Positions 1 to 4,936 of a stretch of DNA of 6,342 bases are shown here, piece by piece. Below the pieces are notes generated by a model. That model was not told the origin of the DNA, searched no databases, and saw only the letters and a list, made by a program, of their open reading frames with translations. Source of the stretch: Bacteroidales bacterium UBA3856 (GTDB lineage Bacteria > Bacteroidota > Bacteroidia > Bacteroidales > UBA932); NCBI GenBank assembly GCA_002392525.1, contig DGHE01000129.1, forward strand, positions 1,359 through 7,700, in the 5' to 3' direction. Numbering within the stretch: the stretch's first letter is position 1; each line of letters opens with the position of its first letter. The translations under genes and the position numbers were made by a program.

Positions 1-713
1 ACGGAGAGGGCCGAGCAGGAGCCAAAGTCGGTGTCGTCTTCGAGGGACGCTCTGGCGCGAAGGAGGAACGCCGCCATGAGGACCGTAAGGCAGAACAAGG
101 CCGACGGCAGGATTTCATCACCGCCCATCATGCGCGGGAGGAGCGTGGCCAGCTGGCCCAAATTCCAGGCCGCTGCCGTCACCATGAGGAGCGATGCTGC
201 CACGCAAAGGTTCAGGAGGCGCTGGTCCACCACGGCGAGATGCCGTCCGGGACGGGTAGCGTACCGTACGCTGATCTTGGAGAAGAGGAATGTGAGGATG
301 GCGCACAGGAGCGGTGCCGCCAGCCAGCTCAGGACCATGCCTCCCGTAGAGGTCCAGTCCAAAGTACCATCGGCCATAAACCGATAGCCCAGGAAAGCGC
401 CTATGAAAGCGTAGGGAACCGACGTGCGAGGGCTGATGACGGCCGATACGCCTACGGCGGCGGTGGCGCCCAGCGTGATGATGACAAGGGCGCGAGGGTC
501 TGTGGACGGGACGGTGGCGGCCAGTATCTCGCCGTAGGGCTCGCCGATGAAGAAGGGGATTCCCAGCGCGGCAAGCACCAGCAGGGGGAGCATGATCTTT
601 ACACTCCACCTCTCCTGCGCACCGGAGGCGTAAAGCGGACCGGCAATGGCGGGATATTCCAGCTTCATCAGCAGGATTCCCAGCGCAGCAAGGGCGAAGG
701 CAAGTGTGAGCAT
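1..713 (-). CDS. Divergent PiT-family inorganic phosphate permease (partial, C-terminus beyond window)
   Basis: An uninterrupted reading frame of 237 codons runs from an ATG at 713-711 off the left edge. The protein is very hydrophobic, with about seven likely membrane segments near residues 1-16, 40-57, 75-93, 98-113, 125-146, 168-186 and 201-219. The stretch at residues 57-146 follows the first half of PiT (COG0306) transporters: a GEPYGEIL segment, a helix, TSVPYAFIGAFLGY in the place of the usual P-V-S-T-T-H-x-I-V-G-A, then a conserved SWLAAPLL segment (normally SW-ISPLL). PiT proteins import phosphate with H+ or Na+ across the inner membrane. The ATG lies 3 bases after the DUF47 stop, and this pairing strongly supports the call. 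Oddly, the family signature N-D-x-A-N appears replaced by E-Y-P-A-I (residues 19-23), and T-T-H by V-P-Y. The family call is fairly sure; active phosphate transport is not. Confidence 0.72.
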   Translation of the reverse strand, partial: MLTLAFALAALGILLMKLEYPAIAGPLYASGAQERWSVKIMLPLLVLAALGIPFFIGEPYGEILAATVPSTDPRALVIITLGATAAVGVSAVISPRTSVPYAFIGAFLGYRFMADGTLDWTSTGGMVLSWLAAPLLCAILTFLFSKISVRYATRPGRHLAVVDQRLLNLCVAASLLMVTAAAWNLGQLATLLPRMMGGDEILPSALFCLTVLMAAFLLRARASLEDDTDFGSCSALS

Positions 714-716
714 TTC

Positions 717-1379
717 CTACAGGCTTCGTTTGATGGACATCACCGAGAGCTGCTCGGCCACCTTGACGGCGGCGGTGGACAGGTCTTCGATGTGGAGGGC
801 AAAATAACGCAGATGGAACTTTTCGCTCAGTTTGAGCTGGTTCATCTCGTGAAAGACCGTCCGCTTGATGGACTGGGACAGTTTCACGGCCTGCTTATCA
901 TAGAGGTACACGCGATGGATATTCTCGCTTACCTGGTCCGGGTGGGAGAAGTAGGCCTTGGTGCCGGGGATGGTGGTCTCGGCCGCCATGGTGGCAAGCT
1001 CTGTCAGCTTTATGAATTCCTTCTTGAGCTCCGTGGGAACGGACGGGGATTCAATCTCGAACTGGACCAGGTCGTTGCTCAGGATGGAGAGGATGTGGTC
1101 GAACCGCTCCAGGAGGCGCATGATGTCTCCGCGGTAACGGATGAGCGAACCGCGGGAATAAAGTATGTTTTCGATTTCTCTCCGGAGGGCTCCCGCCTCG
1201 GTCTCGGCGGTGGCCATGGCTGAGAGGGTTTGGGAGAAACTCTCCGCGTCGTTGTAGAGGTAACTGCGGACGCCTTCCTTAAAGAGTATCAATGCGGTAT
1301 CTACCGTATTGAGGAGTTTGTCCACCGATTCTGCAAACAGTTTTGCACGGTTTGTAGAGAATATTTCGAACAGTTTCAT
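717..1379 (-). CDS. DUF47 family PhoU-like phosphate transport accessory protein
   Basis: This 220-residue cytoplasmic protein has the length and all-helical character of the DUF47/PhoU_div family (COG1392). It begins with the family's typical opening (MKLFEIFSTNRAKLFAESVD) and then has long amphipathic helices, including the ALRREIENILYSRGSLIRYR region (residues 64-83), where PhoU-like proteins carry acidic and basic residues in a helical bundle. No signal peptide or membrane segment is seen. In many bacteria DUF47 genes sit next to PiT permeases and are thought to modulate their activity or assembly. Here the permease ATG follows the TAG stop after 3 bases, so the two are almost certainly one transcript and translationally coupled. 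The ATG at 1379 is the natural start: it lies just behind a Bacteroidetes-type promoter and no better upstream start is seen. The exact biochemical role in this organism is not shown by the sequence. Confidence 0.9.
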   Translation of the reverse strand: MKLFEIFSTNRAKLFAESVDKLLNTVDTALILFKEGVRSYLYNDAESFSQTLSAMATAETEAGALRREIENILYSRGSLIRYRGDIMRLLERFDHILSILSNDLVQFEIESPSVPTELKKEFIKLTELATMAAETTIPGTKAYFSHPDQVSENIHRVYLYDKQAVKLSQSIKRTVFHEMNQLKLSEKFHLRYFALHIEDLSTAAVKVAEQLSVMSIKRSL

Positions 1380-1383
1380 GTTA

Positions 1384-1417
1384 AGTGGCTACCTTTGTTG
1401 GTTCAAAGATAGCCACT
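1384..1417. repeat. Inverted repeat over the DUF47 promoter (operator-like palindrome)
   Basis: Two 14-base arms (plus strand AGTGGCTACCTTTG at 1384-1397 and CAAAGATAGCCACT at 1404-1417) are complementary at 13 of 14 positions and enclose a 6-base centre, TTGGTT. The right arm contains the whole -7 element read on the minus strand. The predicted start of transcription falls in the centre or left arm, so the full hairpin would not be in the operon's own mRNA. A protein-binding operator for a dimeric regulator therefore fits better than an mRNA hairpin. Alternatively, in transcripts reading through from pheS, the complete stem could form and act as an attenuator or terminator-like fold, although no T-run follows. 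Confidence 0.6.
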
Positions 1418-1434
1418 GTAAATTGTAATTCCAA
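1404..1434 (-). promoter_or_regulatory. Bacteroidetes-type promoter for the DUF47-permease operon
   Basis: On the minus strand a TTG (1434-1432) is followed after 20 bases by TATCTTTG (1411-1404), a full match to the Bacteroidetes -7 consensus TAnnTTTG. Transcription would start near 1397-1400, leaving a leader of only about 20 bases before the ATG at 1379. The -7 element lies inside one arm of an inverted repeat (1384-1417), which suggests regulation at this site. Confidence 0.65.
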
Positions 1435-1439
1435 CTTTT

Positions 1440-1459
1440 AAAGCCCTTTGCAGGGTTTT
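1440..1459 (-). terminator. Short GCAA-loop hairpin downstream of pheS (weak terminator candidate)
   Basis: Read on the minus strand, arms AAAACCCT and AGGGCTTT enclose the tetraloop GCAA, a GNRA loop. The stem is 8 pairs long with one mismatch (A opposite C) in this orientation. It starts 12 bases after the pheS stop codon. Only a short T-run (CTTT) follows on the minus strand. On the plus strand the arms pair with a G-U wobble instead of the mismatch, and five Ts follow, so it looks more terminator-like in that direction, where no gene ends nearby. It probably separates the pheS unit from the DUF47 promoter, but it is not a textbook terminator. Confidence 0.4.
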
Positions 1460-1470
1460 TGTAGAGTTTT

Positions 1471-2505
1471 TTAGACCTCTGTAGCGGTCGCGAACTCCTG
1501 CAGGAAGCGCATGTCGTTCTCAAAATAGTGGCGAAGGTCGTTCACCTGCCACTTGAGCATGGCGATTCTTTCTACGCCCATACCGAAGGCGAAACCGCTG
1601 TACTCGTTGGGGTCAATTCCGGAAGCTTTGAGGACGTTGGGATCTACCATGCCGCAGCCCATGATTTCCAGCCAGCCGGTGCCTTTGCAGATGTTGCAGC
1701 CTTTACCTTTACAGATATTGCAGCTCACGTCTACCTCGGCCGAGGGCTCGGTGAAGGGGAAGTAGGAGGGGCGCATGCGGATCTCGGTCTCGGCCCCGAA
1801 CATTTCGCGGGCAAACAGCAGGATGGCCTGCTTGAGGTCTGCGAAGGTGACGTCCTTGTCAATGTAGAGGCCTTCCACCTGATGGAAGATGCAGTGGGCA
1901 CGGGCGCTGATGGCCTCGTTGCGGAACACACGGCCGGGGCAGACGACGCGGATGGGGAGTTTCTCCTTTTCCATGGTGCGCACCTGTACGGAAGAGGTGT
2001 GGGTTCTCAGGAGGAGCGGATTCACGTGGCCGGTGCTCACGAAGAACGTATCCTGCATTTCGCGGGCGGGGTGATTCGGGGGGAAGTTCAGCGCTTCGAA
2101 CACGTGGTAGTCGTCCTCAATCTCGGGGCCCTCGGCTACGTCGTAGCCAAATTTGCGGAAGATGTCCACAATCTCCTGGCGCACGATGGAAACGGGGTGG
2201 CGGCTTCCCAGGGGAATGGCGTCTCCGGGCATGGAGAGGTCTTCCTTGGGTGCGGCGGCCTCGGCGGCTTGCTCGGCCACTTCCTTGAGCTCTTCAATCT
2301 TGGCGGTGGCGGCCTTCTTGAGTTCGTTCAGTTTCTGGCCGTATTCGCGTTTGAGTTCGGGGGCCACGGTGCGGAATTCTTCCATGAGGGCCGTGATCTC
2401 ACCTTTTTTGCCCAGGAAACGGATGCGGGCTTCTTCCACCTCTTTCTGGGTGGAGGCTTTCAGATTGTTCAGTTCACCTAAAATCTGTTCAATCGCTTCT
2501 TTCAT
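1471..2505 (-). CDS. pheS: Phenylalanine--tRNA ligase alpha subunit
   Basis: PheS is the catalytic alpha chain of the cytoplasmic alpha2-beta2 phenylalanyl-tRNA synthetase, which charges tRNA-Phe with phenylalanine. At 344 residues it has normal full length. Residues 1-85 form the charged N-terminal coiled-coil arm that contacts tRNA. The class II core follows: HPAREMQDTF (145-154), LLRTHTSSVQ (165-174), motif 2 with RVFRNE (192-197) and FHQVEG (207-212), the substrate-pocket segment PFTEPSAEVDV (250-260), and motif 3 FGMGVERIAMLKW (307-319). Between the core segments lies CNICKGKGCNICKGTGW (262-278), whose cysteines 262, 265, 270 and 273 form a zinc-ribbon-like knuckle. Such a knuckle occurs in some bacterial PheS but is absent from the E. 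coli and Thermus proteins. The ATG lies 9 bases after the stop of the upstream secreted-protein gene, so they are probably cotranscribed. The beta subunit gene pheT is not in the window. Confidence 0.97.
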   Translation of the reverse strand: MKEAIEQILGELNNLKASTQKEVEEARIRFLGKKGEITALMEEFRTVAPELKREYGQKLNELKKAATAKIEELKEVAEQAAEAAAPKEDLSMPGDAIPLGSRHPVSIVRQEIVDIFRKFGYDVAEGPEIEDDYHVFEALNFPPNHPAREMQDTFFVSTGHVNPLLLRTHTSSVQVRTMEKEKLPIRVVCPGRVFRNEAISARAHCIFHQVEGLYIDKDVTFADLKQAILLFAREMFGAETEIRMRPSYFPFTEPSAEVDVSCNICKGKGCNICKGTGWLEIMGCGMVDPNVLKASGIDPNEYSGFAFGMGVERIAMLKWQVNDLRHYFENDMRFLQEFATATEV

Positions 2506-2514
2506 ACCGATATT

Positions 2515-2931
2515 CTATTTCTTTTTGTTCTTTCTCTTGTCACGGGCCTGCTGGGCCTTTTTTGCGCCGGTTTTCCAGTATTTGTTCCACTGTTCCTCGG
2601 TGAAGAAGGACTTGTAGGAGGCATCAATTTGTTCCGCCCATTTATCCTGGACGGCAATGTAGAGGTCTGTGTTCTCCACTTTGGCGCTGGAGAGGCGCTC
2701 CAGTTCCTCGGTCATGGCCTTGAAGTCGTGGGTGAGGGTGGAGTCCACGTAAAACTCCTGCCAGTACTCCAGATCCAGCTGGGAAGAGAGGCGCTGTACT
2801 TCCTTGTCAATGTATTCCAACAACTGCTTTTCCCGCTGTTCGGGGGTTTGCGGCTGCTGTCCCTGTGCAGACGCAGCAAAAACAGACAGCGCTGCACCTG
2901 CTATGACGCTCAATAAACGATAAATTTTCAT
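2515..2931 (-). CDS. Small secreted protein of unknown function, cotranscribed with pheS
   Basis: The 138-residue product starts with a clear signal peptide (residues 1 to about 22: MKIYR, a hydrophobic stretch, then SVFAASAQ), so it should be exported to the periplasm. The mature part is helical and charged, with LDLEYWQEFYVDSTLTHDF (52-70), a central helix, and FFTEEQWNKYWKTGAKK (109-125), ending in a strongly basic tail (QQARDKRKNKKK). The spacing of a 'D-x-x-Y/W-Q' helix and a late 'T-x-E-Q-W-x-K-Y' helix recalls small periplasmic helical proteins of the Spy/CpxP type, where an L-T-x-x-Q motif is usual; this likeness is only suggestive. No cysteine, lipobox or catalytic motif is seen. It is the first gene of the unit, directly behind a strong promoter and 9 bases ahead of pheS. 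I do not recognise a named family; it looks like a conserved Bacteroidales hypothetical protein. Confidence 0.85.
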   Translation of the reverse strand: MKIYRLLSVIAGAALSVFAASAQGQQPQTPEQREKQLLEYIDKEVQRLSSQLDLEYWQEFYVDSTLTHDFKAMTEELERLSSAKVENTDLYIAVQDKWAEQIDASYKSFFTEEQWNKYWKTGAKKAQQARDKRKNKKK

Positions 2932-2938
2932 ACCTTTG
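2931..2938 (+). promoter_or_regulatory. Possible -7 element for the C69 dipeptidase gene
   Basis: TACCTTTG on the plus strand matches TAnnTTTG and stands 55 bases before the favoured start codon at 2994. No TTTG or TTG is present about 20 bases upstream (around 2905-2912), so only half of the promoter is supported. It touches the start codon of the divergent gene (2929-2931). If real, the two divergent transcripts would begin within a few bases of each other. Confidence 0.4.
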
Positions 2939-2956
2939 TAAATTGATGTCAGACGA

Positions 2957-2988
2957 CAAAATTACGCAATTAATCGAAAAAGCCCAAA
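2957..2988 (-). promoter_or_regulatory. Bacteroidetes-type promoter for the secreted-protein/pheS unit
   Basis: On the minus strand TTTG (2988-2985) is followed after exactly 20 bases by TAATTTTG (2964-2957). Both elements match the Bacteroidetes -33/-7 consensus in full. Transcription would begin near 2950, giving a leader of about 20 bases before the ATG at 2931. The promoter lies wholly within the leader or upstream region of the divergent dipeptidase gene. Confidence 0.75.
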
Positions 2989-2993
2989 TAACC

Positions 2994-4787
2994 ATGACAA
3001 AATCCATACTCAAATTGATGGCGGTAGCCCTGGCGGCCGTTGCATTTGAGGCTCAGAGCCTGGCCTGCACCAATGTAATCGTCACCCGCGGCGCATCGCG
3101 GGACGGCTCGGTGCTGGTTTCCTATGCCGCAGATTCCCATTACCTCTTTGGTGAGCTGTACTACAAGCAGGCCCGTGACTGGAAGGCCGGCAGTATGCTT
3201 CCCGTCTATGACTGGGACACGCACCGCTATCTGGGAGAGATTGAGCAGGTCCCGCACACCTACCAGACGGTGGGTAACATGAATGAGTTTCAGCTCATCA
3301 TTACCGAGACTACGTGGGGCGGCCGTCCGGAACTTGAGGACAAGAGAGGCGGCATTGACTACGGTTCCCTTATCTACATTGCCCTGCAGCGTGCCAAGAC
3401 GGCCCGCGAGGCCATCGATGTCATTGTAGACCTGGCAAATACCTACGGCTATGCCTCCGAGGGTGAGACCTTCTCCATCGCAGACAAGAACGAGGCCTGG
3501 ATTATGGAACTTGTGGGTAAGGGTATGAATATCAAGAACGGTGTCAACACCCAGAAGGGAATCGTGTGGGTAGCCATGCGGGTTCCCGACGGTGCCATCT
3601 GCGCCCACGCCAACCAGGCGCGCATCGGCAAGTTCCCCCTCGATGACCCCGACAACTGCCTCTATGCTCCCGACGTCATTTCCTTCGCCCGCCGCAAGGG
3701 CTATTTCGACGGTCTGGACAGTGAGTTCAGCTTCAAAAAGGCCTACTGCCCCGTGGATTTTGGCACGGTCCGTGGCTGCGATGCCCGTGTCTGGGCCGCT
3801 TATAACATCCTCACCGACGGCTGGTTCTCCTTCTACGACGAGAACGGCAACGCCGTCACCCGCGATGCCTACAACTACCTGGACTACGTGCTGGGCAACG
3901 ACCTTAACGGAGACCTGCCCCTGTTCGTGTATCCCCGCAAGAAGGCCGGCGTCAAGGAGATTGCCGATGTCATGAGAGACCACTACGAGGGTACGCCCAT
4001 GGATATGACCCAGGACATCGGCGCGGGTGGCAACGCCCTTCCGTACCGCTGGCGCCCCATGGAATTCGAGTTTGACGGCAAGACCTATGTGAACGAGCGT
4101 GCCATCGCCACCCAGCAGACGGGCTTCTGGATGGTGGGTCAGGCACGCAACTATGTTCCCGATGTCGTGGGCGGTATTCTCTGGTTCGGAACCGACGATG
4201 CGGCCACGTCCTATCTCACTCCCATCTACACCAGTACTACCAAGGTGCCCGAGTGCTTCAAGGAAGGGAACGGAGACATGCTCCACTACTCGGCTACGTC
4301 TTCTTTCTGGATCAACAACCGCATCTCCAATGCCTGCTACAAGATGTATAATATCATGGCTCCGCACGTGCGCGCCCAGATTGACGCCTTTGAGTGGGAC
4401 CAGACCGAGCGCCGCACGCATTCCGTAGACAGCATGGCCGTGGTAATGTACAACCAGGTTGTGGTGAAGCTCCAGAAGAAGCTTTCCTCCAAAGGAGACG
4501 TCATGATTTCCCGTACACCCTTTGCCAAGGTGGTAAAGTACGTCACCGACTACAGCGTGAACACGGCCCAGAACCAGTTCGAGGTTTGGAAAGGACTGGA
4601 AGAGGAACTGCTGGTCAAATTCATGGACGGTAACGTGAAGCCGCAGGACAAAGACGGCCGCTTCATTCATTCCGAATACAGCGAAGGCATGCCCGCAAAA
4701 ATAGAACAGCCCGGTTACACCGAGCTGTGGAAAGAAACCGTTGCCCAGGAGCACGGCGAACTCATTCGCGTGCCGGAGCAGCAGTAG
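2994..4787 (+). CDS. Secreted C69-family (PepD-like) dipeptidase
   Basis: The product is a 597-residue Ntn-fold cysteine peptidase of family C69, which in characterised members cleaves dipeptides. The first 24 residues form a signal peptide (MTKSILKLMAVALAAVAF...). It ends at QSLA|CTN, so Cys25, the expected N-terminal nucleophile of the family (C-T-x-x-x-V), would become the first residue of the mature enzyme. Other family-like segments are ASRDGSVLVSYAADSH (35-50), NEFQLIITETTWGG (97-110), GSLIYIALQRAKTAREAI (124-141), ETFSIADKNEAWIMELVGKG (158-177) and WVAMRVPDGAICAHANQARIG (192-212). It probably acts in the periplasm or outside the cell on small peptides. The frame is also open to an ATG at 2946, but that start would put 16 polar residues before the signal peptide, so ATG 2994 is preferred. 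The gene diverges from the pheS unit and converges on clpB. Confidence 0.9.
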   Translation: MTKSILKLMAVALAAVAFEAQSLACTNVIVTRGASRDGSVLVSYAADSHYLFGELYYKQARDWKAGSMLPVYDWDTHRYLGEIEQVPHTYQTVGNMNEFQLIITETTWGGRPELEDKRGGIDYGSLIYIALQRAKTAREAIDVIVDLANTYGYASEGETFSIADKNEAWIMELVGKGMNIKNGVNTQKGIVWVAMRVPDGAICAHANQARIGKFPLDDPDNCLYAPDVISFARRKGYFDGLDSEFSFKKAYCPVDFGTVRGCDARVWAAYNILTDGWFSFYDENGNAVTRDAYNYLDYVLGNDLNGDLPLFVYPRKKAGVKEIADVMRDHYEGTPMDMTQDIGAGGNALPYRWRPMEFEFDGKTYVNERAIATQQTGFWMVGQARNYVPDVVGGILWFGTDDAATSYLTPIYTSTTKVPECFKEGNGDMLHYSATSSFWINNRISNACYKMYNIMAPHVRAQIDAFEWDQTERRTHSVDSMAVVMYNQVVVKLQKKLSSKGDVMISRTPFAKVVKYVTDYSVNTAQNQFEVWKGLEEELLVKFMDGNVKPQDKDGRFIHSEYSEGMPAKIEQPGYTELWKETVAQEHGELIRVPEQQ

Positions 4788-4821
4788 CAGCGCTCTTCGC
4801 CCCGGCCACTCCCTGGCCTGC

Positions 4822-4871
4822 AGCACGTCTAGATGCGCATTTTGGGCCGATTTTGCGCATCCAGAAATGCT
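4822..4871. repeat. 50-bp imperfect palindrome, copy 1 of a tandem pair
   Basis: An 18-base left arm (AGCACGTCTAGATGCGCA, 4822-4839) and an 18-base right arm (TGCGCATCCAGAAATGCT, 4854-4871) are complementary at 15 of 18 positions around a 14-base centre, TTTTGGGCCGATTT. The copy lies in the 149-base gap between the convergent dipeptidase and clpB genes. No T-run follows it on either strand, so it is not a standard terminator. It resembles a REP-type intergenic element, but the family is unknown to me. Confidence 0.85.
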
Positions 4872-4873
4872 CG

Positions 4874-4923
4874 AGCACGTCTAGATGCGCAATTTAGGGC
4901 CTTTTTGCGCATCCAGAAATGCT
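4874..4923. repeat. 50-bp imperfect palindrome, copy 2 of a tandem pair
   Basis: This copy has exactly the same length as copy 1 and follows it after a 2-base CG spacer. Both 18-base arms (4874-4891 and 4906-4923) are identical to those of copy 1, including the three non-complementary positions. The 14-base centre, ATTTAGGGCCTTTT, differs from copy 1 at 5 of 14 positions but keeps a central GGCC flanked by T-rich bases. It ends 13 bases from the clpB stop codon, so it would lie in the 3' untranslated end of the clpB mRNA. Confidence 0.85.
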
Positions 4924-4936
4924 GGGGGTGAAATTG

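Noticed and set aside
240..1223. A 327-codon plus-strand frame across the permease/DUF47 boundary, and a 163-codon minus frame at 118-609
   Set aside because: Both have biased composition (Gly/Arg or His/Arg/Pro rich) and overlap the membrane-protein frame (1-713) and DUF47, which have coherent family features.
1528..2481. A 317-codon plus-strand frame opposite pheS
   Set aside because: The sense strand encodes an unmistakable PheS. The antisense product is a Gly/His/Val/Leu-rich composition artefact.
2943..2993. Upstream starts (TTG 2943, ATG 2946) for the dipeptidase
   Set aside because: They would add 16 or 17 mostly polar residues before a complete signal peptide and sit at or before the predicted transcription start. 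ATG 2994 gives a normal exported protein.
2970..4826. A 618-codon open frame antisense to the dipeptidase gene
   Set aside because: It lies exactly opposite a well-supported gene, its protein shows no recognisable domain, and it is explained by the GC-rich codon use of the real gene, which makes stops rare in that antisense frame.
4822..4923. CRISPR array or integron attC site
   Set aside because: There are only two units with a 2-base spacer, so this is not CRISPR. The palindromes lack the RYYYAAC/GTTRRRY core ends of attC sites, and there is no integrase or cassette nearby.
4822..4923. Pair of ordinary intrinsic terminators for the convergent genes
   Set aside because: No run of Ts follows either stem on either strand, and the near-identity of the two copies is unlike independent terminators. 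A role in ending transcription is still possible.
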